NCBI GenBank assembly: GCA_004026145.2
Contig: CP034991.1
Span: 8,045,992-8,109,991 of the forward strand
From: Takifugu bimaculatus
Lineage: Eukaryota; Chordata; Actinopteri; Tetraodontiformes; Tetraodontidae
DNA: 64,000 nt
Reading direction: 5' to 3'
In this document: positions 28,005-34,943 of the stretch, one piece after another
Position numbering within the stretch: position 1 is the first letter of the stretch
How the letters are laid out: the number at the start of each line of letters is the position of its first letter
The notes under the pieces: generated by a model
The model's input: only the letters and a program-made list of their open reading frames with translations
Database searches by the model: none
What the model was told of the DNA's origin: nothing
Made by a program: the position numbers and the translations under genes

Positions 28005-30494
28005 TCTGGTCTCCTGTGGCCTTTTCCGTGGGTGCTGTCTAACCAAACCACAGCAGGGGTCATCTGCCCTTCACAGAAGAGGAAAATGTATTTTAAAGTG
28101 CGATATCTCAAATAGGTGGACGACTTATTATAACGTTTTTGGAGTTTTATGTAACAAACATTTGGTGACAGCCAGATGGGGTTAAGACGTTTCTGGCTGC
28201 ACACTTAAACCAAGCGGCCTGAATTAGGAAGCCAGAAGAATGCCTGGTGTTGATAGGGGCATTTCATTAAAACCCCCTTGTTCACATCATTGTTTTGAAG
28301 CTCTCGGACTCTTCATCACAGACTCTTCATCACCGACTCTTCATCACTGACTCTTCGTCACTGACTCTTCATCACAGACTCTTCATCACAGACTCTTCAT
28401 CACTGACTCTTCATCACTGACTCTTCATCACTGACTCTTCATCACTGACTCTTCGTCACAGACTCTTCATCACACTGTGCAGGGTGTTCTCAATAAGCCA
28501 GCCTTTTTTGTCTGTGCTTTCTCAATAGAAGGTGCCAAGAAAATGTTCATATCCTTGAGCTTTTCAAGAAGATACACAAAAGCCATTGTGGACACTCCAT
28601 AGGAAATTGGACAAAAAAATAAATAGGAAAACATAATGCACATTCTCAAGGGCCACAAAACATATTTTCCCCCTGTGATTTCACGGTCGCCACGATTTAC
28701 GGAAAATAACACGCAGACTCGCATAAACACACGCAGAAAGTAATAAACCAAATCTTCTCACAGTGAAAATAACAAATTCCTCAAACTTTTCTTCATAAAA
28801 AAGGACAAAAAAGTGTCACAGCCAACATCAAGAACAATAAACAATAGACCTACACACTCGAGTATACAAAGCTACAAGCAAACCCCCTTCCTAACCCATA
28901 ATCACACAGTAGAATGCGGGTGCACGTCCCTTGCTGACAGTGTGTATAAATTCAGCCAGAGATATGATGTAGAGAGGAGATGCTCTTAATAAATATTAAC
29001 TAATACCATTCCCAAGTAGCCTCAATCCCCATAAGCACCTCCAGTGTCAGTCAGAGTCGCAGCCAAGCTATCGCTCGTCGCTACAGAAACGCTGTCCCTG
29101 ATGAATAGACTGCTGTGCTGTCTTGGAAAAAAAAAAAGTTCAAAGAGCCAAAAAGGCTGAGGGGGTGGATTGGGGAGGTGGTGAGGGTGCATGTGGTTGC
29201 TATACATGTTCTTACTGAACTCTTTTCTTTTTTTTTCTGTGGAGCCACCAGCTGCAGAGCATCAAAAATCTGGAGAAGGTTGAATTCAAATCACTGCTAT
29301 CAGAATAGGACCGAGCGACTCGGCCCTGTGGTCAGTTGTTGGGGATTAAATTGCACGGTTGCACGTAGAGAGAGTTCGGAGTGATGCGTTTGATGTCCTC
29401 GGAAAACACAGAAACCCCATACGCAAGAGTGGAATCACTGCCGCCATACGGGAATGTGATGGTACATTTTAAAGAGGGATGCATTAAATGAAACACCTTT
29501 AATCTCACGGTTTTCTAAGTGAGGCAGCAATCCCCCCCCCGCAGCATGCCTCTAGTGTTTGTAATTATTGCAACTTCACCTTGAAATGTATAGAAAAAAC
29601 TGGGATAAGCTGCATATATGGATATTTTTTTGCTTCTTACTGTGAATGTGGAATGTTGGAACATACGTAGTGCTTAAAGTTTATTCCACCAACCATACAT
29701 CTAATGTAAGTGGGGGAAAAGTGCACTATGGCTCTCACACATATGCTCACACACCCCGCACACACATACACACACACAGTGCAGTAGTCCCTTGCAGACT
29801 CAGTGAGGTGTGTTAGTAAGGTTTAAAGCTTTTATTGTTCCTGACCAGCCAACCTGTCTACCCCACTCCCCAGCCTTACTGCTCACCCCATTACACTTGG
29901 AAAACTGCAGAAAAATAGGACAAGAAGAAGGAAAAAAGGGGGGGGAAGTGGACGCTGGAGAGATGGAAGAAGAAAAAAAGAAAAAAAGGAACCTTCACAT
30001 CTGCCTAGGTACCATGTCAGTGCCTACCTGTGAGTTGGTGGGGTTAGAAAAGGAGGCAGATCTCGCCGCGAGCGCTGTTAAATGGTTCAGTGGTTTGACA
30101 GTGGCTGATGCTACAGACAGCCCCGCTCCCCTGGGAGCCTGCAAATTCTCTCAGGCATGGATCTTATCAAAATATACCTGCCGTCTGCCTCTACGCTGCA
30201 GAAAAGAAAGGAAAAAACAAACTAACAATAACAGCGGGGAAGGAGGGAGACATCTAAGGGATCATTGCACGCTTATGAAAAAGAAGAATTGGTTTTGTCA
30301 TAATCGCCGTGACAATTACAGGCCCAGAATACAGCTGACAGTAAAGTGTGAAATCAGATTATGCGTTTATCTTTAAGCTTTGACTCTTGAGGAGCCACGG
30401 GCCGTATTCAGGGCGGTGGTGGGACCTAATGCACAAACAACACAAAAATGTAATCCCAGGTGTAGCCCTCAACAATGTGATGCAGCTGCTGTAC

Positions 30495-30539
<45 letters not shown>

Positions 30540-32896
30540 ATACACCAACTCAGGTAAAAGTGCTCCATTTTACCATCATTACACAGCACAGGTCCCCCTG
30601 CTCCCTTTGGAGCCGTGTTCTGCCTCCGGTGCTACATTTGACGGTTTGTTGAGCGGCACGTAGGTGTGTAGCCTCAGCCGCGTTACGTGATCAAACACCC
30701 CAACTGACGCATGGCCAATTATCGCGGCTGCCTCCCCTCATCTCACATTTAAGGAGAGGCAAAGTAAAAACCAGAGAGGGAGCGGGAAGGAGAGATGGAA
30801 CGAAGGAGATGGGGAGGAAAAAACACAAGGCTGCTGTGTGTATTTATCGAAGAATGGCAGATGTAAAAGCACCCCCCCACACACACACATTCCTCAGGGA
30901 AGCTGACATGTGCACCATTTTTGAAAAACCAAACAATAGCTCCCACAGTTTGCATTTTATTTGGTTGTTGGTTTTTTACCCCCCTTGTTGTGAATCTTTA
31001 CCCTCAGCAAATGTAAATAGGCCAAAATGAAGCAGACAAAGAAAATATGGGGGGGAGCGAGGAATCAAACGTGACATGGCGTGTGAAGGTCTGGGGTCTT
31101 TTCTCGTCTATAACATTGTCTATAACATCTATTTCTCGTGTATAACATCAGCGGCCGTCTGCAGTTGTACACACGTAAGCTTCAGTTGGGCCACCTCTGA
31201 CACGGGGCAAACCAAACAGGCAGCACTTTCAATGGGTGAAAATAAGACAGGAGGCAAAAGTGGAGGACCACAGCACCCACAGGCAACACATCTAGGAAAG
31301 GTCACCTACCTACGGTTGCTGGAGACTTGGCTGAATGTTTCTTAACCTTGTAGCTGCTCGTGTTGTCCCTCAAGGCCAGCTCACATTCTTTCTCCATCAA
31401 GGAGGTCAACTCTTGGGCCACAGTCCTGAGGTAGGCTGCACTGAGAAACCCCACAGTGGTGTGTGCTTCTACTAGTCTTGAGAGGACGTGGAGCTCATCT
31501 GTGAGGGCTCGGGTCAGAACTGGTACAGCACAGTGGAAGCCTGCCACCAGTTTGTCAAAGCCAGTCTCGCAGCCTGGGCTGGTACACAAGGCAGAGAGGA
31601 GATCCAACACAGACTGGGATCTCAGACGCTGGAAGGTGGAAACAAATATAGAAAACCATTGGTATCTTTGCTATATAAACCTTTCTAAAAACATCTTTTA
31701 TCTTACCTGGTAATGCGTGAGCACTTCAGACTGAGGGTAAAGGAAGAACAGTTGCTGCAAACAGCGGAGCCGTTCAGGAACGGACATAGTGGGAATATGT
31801 CCAGGCTCGGCCTTCAAGGGCTGTGGGCTGACAGTCGCCACAGGACGTGGGCGTCGTAGTAGGAGACGGATATCATCCCACACTTCCTGGATCTGAAGGA
31901 CAACCATAGATTGAAGCATCCAACAGGAGTCTCTATTGTTGGAATGATTTGTCTTACATCACACGGTCACATATATTATAGGTATAGAATATATTAAATA
32001 TATTAATAATATATTTAACGAACAATGTGTGGGCAGTCACAAATGTGATCTTTGAGTTAAATGAACTCAAGATTACAACTGCCGATGAAATCAAACCAGA
32101 TATATGAAGTAAATACCTCCAACAATGTGTCATCTCTGACTGCATGCACTAATGGGATGGATGTGGTCGCCAGAGAGGAGGTACATGGAAAGCAGACGCC
32201 ACACTGAGCGGACACGTTCAGCAGCAGCTGCAGAGTAACTTCCTCTTTCCCCTCCTCTTCAGACCTCAGGTACTGTTGCTGTAGAAACCGAGGAAAGCAA
32301 ATGTTGACATCATAGACAGGAATCAGTTGGTTCTACACGTCCGGATATCACGATGACCAAATATCATCAGAGCGTTCAGCGTCTGTGCCTGTGGCGGAGG
32401 CGCTCACCGAACGCCCTCCAGAGCAGTGCTGAGGCACCGTGACCAGGCCACCGAGCTCCAGATGATGGGGCGCCTGTCGGGCAGGCATCCTCGCTCAGGC
32501 TCGCTCGCTCTGACCTCTCCAACAATACATTTGCATGTTGTGTTCAATTGTATGTTCAAAGTTTCATGTGTTTGTCATAATTTTTTTTTTTTTTTTTTTT
32601 TTAAAGGTAAGTAAAACCTGAACGCCATCATGTGGGATCAATGAAGTATTTCTTCTTCTATCACTCATGTCAAAACTATTATAAAGCTTTTTTGATCACC
32701 ATCATCGTTGTCCACTGTCATCAATAACCTGATGTATTACCAAAGCTTCAAAGAAGTCTGTGAGTTCCTGGAGTCCTGTGGAAACGTTCTGGAGGCTGCT
32801 GTGTCTTCTGGGGTTGAACCACTGCAGACAGTCGGTCAGACTGGACGTGTGGGAGTCACACACCGTGGCCTGCAGCTCCTTTAATGGCTGCTCTTG
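1308..32896 (-). CDS. KIAA0825: KIAA0825 orthologue, copy A (20 joined exons, ends incomplete)
   Basis: Gene-level entry for a spliced minus-strand gene. Twenty exons chain with AG acceptors, GT donors and matching phases into 3611 nt of open frame. Residues below are numbered from the first base of exon 1 of this chain. Several stretches match what I remember of human KIAA0825: WDDIRLLLRR and CLQQLFFLYPQSEVL near residues 107-168, PKKIAK followed by a conserved acidic/leucine-rich block at 437-500, GERCSFSVQMWFYF at 586-599, FNPLQQFDHIGK near 1156-1167 and EWAWDWSRLLPAY near 1177-1189. No alignment was run. The protein is largely helical and leucine-rich, with no signal peptide, membrane segment or catalytic motif that I can see. 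Molecular function is unknown; the human gene is linked to postaxial polydactyly. The first coding exon (about 50 residues in human) and the C-terminal end were not identified. Confidence 0.9.
1403..2816 (-). other. Intron 19 of KIAA0825 copy A
   Basis: Non-coding. Contains a poly-C run at 1715-1728 and the 12-bp minisatellite at 2072-2151. Both differ in length from copy B. Confidence 0.8.
2072..2151. repeat. 12-bp minisatellite, copy A
   Basis: Five tandem units of ATGGCGACGACC followed by a degenerate GGCGAC stretch. Copy B has only two full units, so the array is length-variable. Confidence 0.97.
2817..2972 (-). CDS. KIAA0825: KIAA0825 copy A exon 19
   Basis: 156 bp, 52 codons, phase 0 to 0. 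The acceptor is tacgactcag and the donor gttttt. It encodes ELMVLKLQGSSSSSAFPPQS and FNPLQQFDHIGKKRLHQ. The FNPL..FDHIGK motif is a KIAA0825 hallmark as I remember it. The surrounding 204-codon open frame is intronic outside this part. Confidence 0.92.
2973..4273 (-). other. Intron 18 of KIAA0825 copy A
   Basis: Non-coding, with a (GT)n tract at 3351-3402. The short open frames here show no splice-phase or conservation support. Confidence 0.8.
3351..3402. repeat. (GT)n microsatellite, copy A
   Basis: Interrupted by one GG; copy B (51506-51561) is uninterrupted and slightly longer. Confidence 0.97.
4274..4418 (-). CDS. KIAA0825: KIAA0825 copy A exon 18
   Basis: 145 bp, one base plus 48 codons. 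Two AG acceptors lie 10 bp apart; only the upstream one (ttcttcccag) keeps frame with exon 17, because the downstream one runs into a stop. Donor gtaagg. It encodes EFQRGGENGVTVAELTEQKI, GLVLLEVCHQAGGSDYLRQI and YHIIQGNE. Confidence 0.9.
4419..6270 (-). other. Intron 17 of KIAA0825 copy A
   Basis: Non-coding. Includes a short (GT)n at 4642-4660 and a non-repetitive stretch near 5040-5160 that resembles a conserved non-coding element (see findings). Confidence 0.8.
4642..4660. repeat. Short (GT)n, copy A
   Basis: About 19 bp; the copy-B counterpart at 52801-52825 is six bases longer. Confidence 0.93.
6271..6377 (-). CDS. KIAA0825: KIAA0825 copy A exon 17
   Basis: 107 bp, 35 codons plus two bases. 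The acceptor is tccgtcag and the donor gtgagg. It encodes GVPKPAMHKVLQALEEQRPK then WINSQLQKARQL. The PK.A.H.LLQ.L...RPKW...QLQKAR pattern agrees with human. A 96-bp intron separates it from exon 16. Confidence 0.92.
6474..6778 (-). CDS. KIAA0825: KIAA0825 copy A exon 16
   Basis: 305 bp: two bases plus 101 codons, ending in phase 0. The acceptor is cttctctgcag and the donor gtctga, which is non-optimal. It encodes VIRLTVQTLSLVFSNLPSLV, HYLFKEAEKKHAQHSRHLRL and ECLQFIIGIQQK, a run of amphipathic leucine-rich helices. Confidence 0.92.
6866..7096 (-). CDS. KIAA0825: KIAA0825 copy A exon 15
   Basis: 231 bp: two bases, 76 codons, one base. The acceptor is gtttttcctag and the donor gtgagt. It encodes PTHSVPVLISCVREVVTRST, TRLLTHLVSMVTIWQAKKEH and a proline-rich end LPSEWNYPPLD. 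Copy B has one conservative change (V to I after GAL). Confidence 0.9.
7097..7967 (-). other. Intron 14 of KIAA0825 copy A
   Basis: AT-rich non-coding DNA. It lacks 44 bases present in copy B near 7228-7232. Confidence 0.8.
7968..8147 (-). CDS. KIAA0825: KIAA0825 copy A exon 14
   Basis: 180 bp: two bases, 59 codons, one base. The acceptor is catttttcag and the donor gtaaag. It encodes LCLENCSEMSAESRKAADAF through ALFNVFSCMASVPQALTLVL, then EQAQIWEQLHTLA. The split codon with exon 13 gives Tyr. Protein identical to copy B. Confidence 0.9.
9565..9589. repeat. (TG)n, copy A
   Basis: About 25 bp; the copy-B counterpart at 57779-57812 is longer. Confidence 0.95.
9705..9777. repeat. (GA)n microsatellite, copy A
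   Basis: Purine-only tract with scattered GGG interruptions. Copy B spans 57927-58035 and is about 36 bp longer. It gives rise to spurious Arg-Glu repeat frames. Confidence 0.97.
10467..10606 (-). CDS. KIAA0825: KIAA0825 copy A exon 13
   Basis: 140 bp: one base, 46 codons, one base. The acceptor is cctctcag and the donor gtaagt. It encodes DGLVGHTASVCQLRLLTSDP, then LNPRLLVRLLLHRDCHLPRT and LLESS. The LVRLLL.R..HLPRTLLE end matches human from memory. No long Met-started ORF marks this exon; I found it by splice signals and phase. Confidence 0.88.
10607..12131 (-). other. Intron 12 of KIAA0825 copy A
   Basis: Non-coding, with an alternating CG/TG stretch near 11011-11035, a short (CA)n near 11402-11417 and two G-runs. 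No further exon seen. Confidence 0.78.
12132..12230 (-). CDS. KIAA0825: KIAA0825 copy A exon 12
   Basis: 99 bp: one base, 32 codons, two bases. The acceptor is gttttcttcag and the donor gtacgt. It encodes TFVTDLMKESRAREHDRPSV then HWLPAISPDLFI. Small, but its phase matches both neighbours and it is identical in protein to copy B. Confidence 0.88.
12435..12641 (-). CDS. KIAA0825: KIAA0825 copy A exon 11
   Basis: 207 bp: one base, 68 codons, two bases. The acceptor is ttgtcttag and the donor gttcgt. It encodes CDITAILLFAEHLMWSVCEN, a Pro/Ser linker and SLCEELLTVLIIVTAPLSLL. Copy B differs at two residues (V to F in PEELV, G to A in VPGG). Confidence 0.9.
12642..13600 (-). other. Intron 10 of KIAA0825 copy A
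   Basis: Non-coding, AT-rich, with a small (TA)n-like patch at 12946-12977 that is a few bases longer in copy B. Confidence 0.78.
13601..13791 (-). CDS. KIAA0825: KIAA0825 copy A exon 10
   Basis: 191 bp, 63 codons plus two bases. The acceptor is ccttctgcag and the donor gtactt. It begins GERCSFSVQMWFYFLCGLRS and continues to VRRYTRARPSYERHLQI. This is one of the best conserved blocks (human GERCSFS.QMW, SRYARA.PSY, recalled). It is the first exon also present in copy B within this window. Confidence 0.94.
13792..16127 (-). other. Intron 9 of KIAA0825 copy A
   Basis: Non-coding. Contains (CA)n at 14064-14085 and the SINE-like element at 14122-14305. The homology visible with copy B stops at 15742 only because the window ends. 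Confidence 0.78.
14122..14305 (+). mobile_element. tRNA-derived SINE-like element with L2-type tail, copy A
   Basis: Starts with GGTGGTGGCTCAGTCTG, a degenerate A-box-like head. It continues with TTCAAGCCCTGGTGCAGAC, resembling a B box, and ends with AGCTGGGATAGGTTCCAAC...CCCCATGACC. That ending matches the shared tail of fish L2-mobilised SINEs. Family name not assigned. Confidence 0.6.
16128..16278 (-). CDS. KIAA0825: KIAA0825 copy A exon 9
   Basis: 151 bp, one base plus 50 codons, ending in phase 0. The acceptor is tgtttctag and the donor gtaaag. It encodes PLTLLPIQRCQNDIVALQNQ, then CSTCILEDEENHSWADPKPF. The ATSILQDAE...W-like ending resembles human. Confidence 0.9.
16279..17573 (-). other. 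Intron 8 of KIAA0825 copy A
   Basis: Non-coding. Includes a perfect two-copy 16-bp direct repeat at 16396-16427 and a G-rich stretch at 16540-16720 of unknown origin, possibly an old repeat. Confidence 0.75.
16396..16427. repeat. Two-copy 16-bp direct repeat
   Basis: CTATACATTCAGGGGG occurs twice in a row, an apparent small tandem duplication in intron 8. Confidence 0.9.
17574..17848 (-). CDS. KIAA0825: KIAA0825 copy A exon 8
   Basis: 275 bp, 91 codons plus two bases. The acceptor is tctcccctcag. The donor is taken as gtaggt inside AAAATgtaggt; the next available GT would put an in-frame TAG in the exon. The peptide opens FCGAIATQLDIFLPLAVACS and holds SSFVEACGRAAFAMMGRLRE, then VPARAPMKNLPALLSTCIYV. 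It is well conserved in pattern with human (LEVRSSFVEAC / KEVP.KAP.KNL). Confidence 0.93.
17849..22382 (-). other. Intron 7 of KIAA0825 copy A
   Basis: 4.5 kb, non-coding. G-run at 19098-19111 and (GT)n near 21880-21902. The 200-codon open frame at 20033-20635 on the minus strand has no splice or conservation support. Confidence 0.75.
22383..22634 (-). CDS. KIAA0825: KIAA0825 copy A exon 7
   Basis: 252 bp, 84 codons, phase 0 to 0. The acceptor is attcaaag and the donor gtaccc. It encodes TQLLEFDWRSAFGGLAPHMA, a cysteine/acidic helix and EEEAFHSSGHATIAMSP, ending EVPKKIAK. The W..A..GLA..M..CV and AFHSSG segments match the human protein from memory. Confidence 0.92.
22725..22810 (-). CDS. KIAA0825: KIAA0825 copy A exon 6
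   Basis: 86 bp, two bases plus 28 codons, ending in phase 0. The acceptor is tttgactag and the donor gtgagc. It encodes a polar, serine-rich linker (LLRKNSWSSQTSTDANISGE onward), probably disordered. Its phase fits exons 5 and 7, and the 90-bp intron to exon 7 is short, which supports it despite weak conservation. Confidence 0.78.
22811..23932 (-). other. Intron 5 of KIAA0825 copy A
   Basis: Non-coding. The stretch 23455-23640 is dense in TAATTA-like cores and free of simple repeats, a candidate conserved non-coding element. Confidence 0.75.
23933..24100 (-). CDS. KIAA0825: KIAA0825 copy A exon 5
   Basis: 168 bp: two bases finish the split codon, then 55 codons plus one base. The acceptor is ctcgttgcag and the donor gtacaa. 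It encodes PAERLTKQRSFSLTSHQLRA and then LTQLAGTLLGFESTVRELLA. The FSL...L..L......ESTV.ELL pattern resembles human KIAA0825. The open frame runs on to about 24557, but only this part has splice borders and conserved character. Confidence 0.9.
26390..26484. repeat. (TC)n(AC)n compound microsatellite
   Basis: TC repeats followed by AC repeats with GC interruptions, in intron 4. Confidence 0.97.
26869..26891. repeat. G23 homopolymer
   Basis: Uninterrupted run of 23 G, likely length-uncertain in sequencing. Confidence 0.95.
27941..28000. repeat. (CA)n microsatellite
   Basis: Interrupted CA/CG tract in intron 4. Confidence 0.95.
28307..28474. repeat. 14-bp minisatellite, 12 units
   Basis: Twelve back-to-back units of GACTCTTCATCACT with variants at the last base (A, C or T) and a CAT/CGT change in two units. 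There are no spacers, so it is not a CRISPR array. It lies in intron 4. Confidence 0.97.
30496..30537. repeat. (CA)n microsatellite
   Basis: About 21 uninterrupted CA units. Confidence 0.97.
31310..31628 (-). CDS. KIAA0825: KIAA0825 copy A exon 4
   Basis: 319 bp, the longest exon, 106 codons plus one base (phase 0 to 1). The acceptor is accttccag and the donor gtaggt. It encodes RLRSQSVLDLLSAL onwards through FLSAAYLRTVAQELTSLMEK, CELALRDN and a lysine-rich end KVKKHSAKSPATV. The content is mostly amphipathic helix. The CELALRDN block resembles human CELQFREN. Confidence 0.92.
31707..31892 (-). CDS. KIAA0825: KIAA0825 copy A exon 3
   Basis: 186 bp, 62 codons, phase 0 to 0. The acceptor is tccttcag and the donor gtaaga. 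It starts IQEVWDDIRLLLRR and ends CLQQLFFLYPQSEVLTHYQ. These two blocks are the strongest anchors for the KIAA0825 assignment, since human has near-identical WDDIRLHLRR and CLQQLLFLYPESEV segments (recalled, not searched). A basic/proline-rich linker separates them. Confidence 0.93.
32117..32278 (-). CDS. KIAA0825: KIAA0825 copy A exon 2
   Basis: 162 bp, 54 codons, phase 0 to 0. The acceptor is ctacag and the donor gtattt. It encodes QQYLRSEEEGKEEVTLQLLL and continues to VRDDTLLE. The EE.TL.LL pattern matches the corresponding human stretch from memory. Confidence 0.85.
32279..32740 (-). mobile_element. Intron 1 with probable retroelement tail
   Basis: Between exons 1 and 2. The + strand shows a GC-rich stretch, then T22 (32581-32602), then a segment ending TGGGATCAATGAAGTATTTC followed by a TTC/TAT-rich end. 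That ending resembles the 3' tails of fish non-LTR elements. No open reading frame remains. Family not determined. Confidence 0.4.
32741..32896 (-). CDS. KIAA0825: KIAA0825 copy A exon 1 of chain (probably coding exon 2)
   Basis: 156 bp, 52 codons, phase 0 at both ends. The acceptor is a pyrimidine-rich cccgttag and the donor is gtaata. The peptide runs from QEQPLKELQATVC through TDCLQWF to LTDFFEAL. The KELQ...TDC.QWF spacing matches the human N-terminal region as I remember it, where it follows a first exon of about 50 residues. No initiator Met is present, so an upstream coding exon is required. Confidence 0.85.
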
Positions 32897-33298
32897 CTAA
32901 CGGGAAGGATGAGAAACAAAAGACAGATGACTTGTCATATAGAATCTCTTGTTTTTGTTGCTGTTGTACTTTAATGAAGGCATCAACCCTTAATTATTAG
33001 TTTCCACTCAAGACCTAAAATGGAAATCATCTAATTATGGATATTTCATAAAAAGGTGGCACGTGGGCAAAATCAATACATGTAAAATCCACGATGCACT
33101 TCTGGGCAGCAGCGGTTCTGCTCTGCTCTGGTTCAACGTGCGTGTGGACTAAAACATCAACAGTAATGAACGCAGACACCAGTGCACGACTTTGTAACAG
33201 TCTGTGTTAAGCATTCGGTACGAAGCATCATTACAGGCATCTCCGACACACTCCTCCTGTCATCTAACGTCTTCCCCCTTTCCACTGTGAGACATAAT

Positions 33299-33332
<34 letters not shown>

Positions 33333-34379
33333 CACGCGCGCACATCTCATTTCATTTTAACCGACCGCATCAGCTATTCTGTTTCTTCTTTAATATGACA
33401 GATTAGCAACGACGTGTGTGGGCTTAACACATTTAGTCATTTCCATGCAAATCAATATATACATACTCAGCCATGGATGCCAGTGTGTAGACAAGCGTGC
33501 GTAGCTGTGCGTGTGTATGTGTTTAGACTTACACACATGCATTATTAAACATGTTGTTCTAGGGTGGAATGAATACATCAATCAGCCAATCAGTTAAAAA
33601 CAATGTATTTATACATATTAATGTTTTCATTTTATGATGAGCTGTCAAAACATGAAGCCTGATCCCAGGGATCAAAGATCTATCTTTTGTTGACCGTTGC
33701 TTTATTCACAAAGCGTCTTTGAGCCTCGGTGAGAGAAATGACCAGAATCTGAACCATGTCCCCTGAATGGGTTGGTTAAACTGCGCGGTGCAGAGCTACA
33801 GCACCACCGACCCGTCACACAGCTCACGGTTCTATAAACCGCCTCTCACCTGCTCCACGTGCAGATGTTGTACAATGGCAGCACATTAAACAACCGGTCT
33901 CTCTGACACACTCTCATTTCAGAGCAGGTCGGGATGAAATGTTATAGACTGGCAAACTACTTTGCTCCAGGTTGGACATCACCATCATCTCCCTCTTCAG
34001 CTGGTTCTCTGTCCCTTTTATTCTTTAGGGACTCCAGACATTGCATTTCTTTCTCTTGACATGGACTCACTGACGACTGTAGCCTTGATTAGCAGCATTT
34101 TGCAGTCATTTGTTACAGCTCTCAAAGTCTTGTTAAGCGTCGGCCTTCGTGATGCCTCCTTTTCCAACCATTGTGTATTTCTCTATGACTAAGAGAGTAT
34201 TGTAAGATGAAGCTATGACCTTAACTTGTGCCAGACTTTTGGAGAGAATCAACTCTTAGAAAAGCTTGCCCAAAGCTCACAAGCTGCCAAACACAGCTCC
34301 AGCAAGGTCAAAGCATAAGCAGCCCGGCTCAGGGTAGCTAACGGCACTGTGAGTAAAACTACGTAATATAACACCACTT
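32897..34379 (-). other. Region 5' of exon 1, up to the gap
   Basis: Should lead to the missing first coding exon. I found no ATG exon ending in phase 0 with a good donor. A (CA)n tract lies at 33299-33343. The 76-codon + strand frame at 33962-34192 is unsupported. Confidence 0.6.
33299..33343. repeat. (CA)n microsatellite
   Basis: CA tract with CG interruptions at its right end. Confidence 0.95.
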
Positions 34380-34479
34380 NNNNNNNNNNNNNNNNNNNNN
34401 NNNNNNNNNNNNNNNNNNNNNNNNNNNNNNNNNNNNNNNNNNNNNNNNNNNNNNNNNNNNNNNNNNNNNNNNNNNNNNN
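34380..34479. other. Assembly gap, exactly 100 N
   Basis: A run of exactly 100 N, the usual placeholder for a gap of unknown length. It separates the copy-A contig (left) from the segment leading into copy B (right). No protein claim should cross it. Confidence 0.99.
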
Positions 34480-34935
34480 ACTGCTGGAACCCCACCGTCT
34501 TCACTGGGACACAGGCAGCTACCCAACGTGTGCTCACTTTGCTAGTAGAATGAGTATTATAGCAGTAACATGTCGCACATGCAAGGACACACACGCACTC
34601 ACCCAAATCATGAGGTCGTAAGAAATAAAGGTTGGATAACCCCTTTAATAACACTCATCACAGAATGAATCTGTAAATCTAAACAGGGCCAAAAGCTCCG
34701 ATTCAATAACAAACCTGCTTCTCTAACAGGTTATATCAACTGCTGAATTGAAATTTAATTGCGGCTGTGTGCTGAATAATTAATTCTCATCCCAAGGAAA
34801 CTCAAGGTGCCCAGGACGCGCCGACGCTGAGCTCAGAGAGACGCGCGGAGACAAAGACACAGAGACAGCGATGCAGGACACACAGATGCAGGCGCGCCCG
34901 CTCAGGCCACCGTCCACTGTCGGGGGCGCTGGGCG

Positions 34936-34943
34936 TGACGTCA
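34936..34943. promoter_or_regulatory. CRE-like palindrome in GC-rich patch
   Basis: A perfect TGACGTCA inside a CpG-containing stretch (34800-34980) near the assembly gap. CREB/ATF-type factors bind this octamer. Promoter activity is an inference; no adjacent first exon was recognised. Confidence 0.3.

Larger units (their letters stand above)
24101..31309 (-). other. Intron 4 of KIAA0825 copy A (7.2 kb, the largest)
   Basis: Non-coding. Holds a (TC)n(AC)n tract (26390-26484), a G23 run (26869-26891), CA tracts at 27941-28000 and 30496-30537, and the 14-bp minisatellite at 28307-28474. No additional in-phase exon is needed, since exons 4 and 5 join cleanly. Confidence 0.78.

Noticed and set aside
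28307..28474. CRISPR-like array
   Set aside because: Units are contiguous 14-mers with no spacers, in a vertebrate intron; it is a minisatellite.
29810..30376. 188-codon plus-strand open frame
   Set aside because: Composition is dominated by polylysine/glutamate from purine runs; no recognised domain and no exon borders.
33962..34192. 76-codon plus-strand frame as a first exon or transposon gene
   Set aside because: No recognised protein family, no donor in useful phase, wrong strand for KIAA0825.
34277..34654. 125-codon minus-strand open frame spanning the gap
   Set aside because: It reads through 100 N and is an artefact of the gap.
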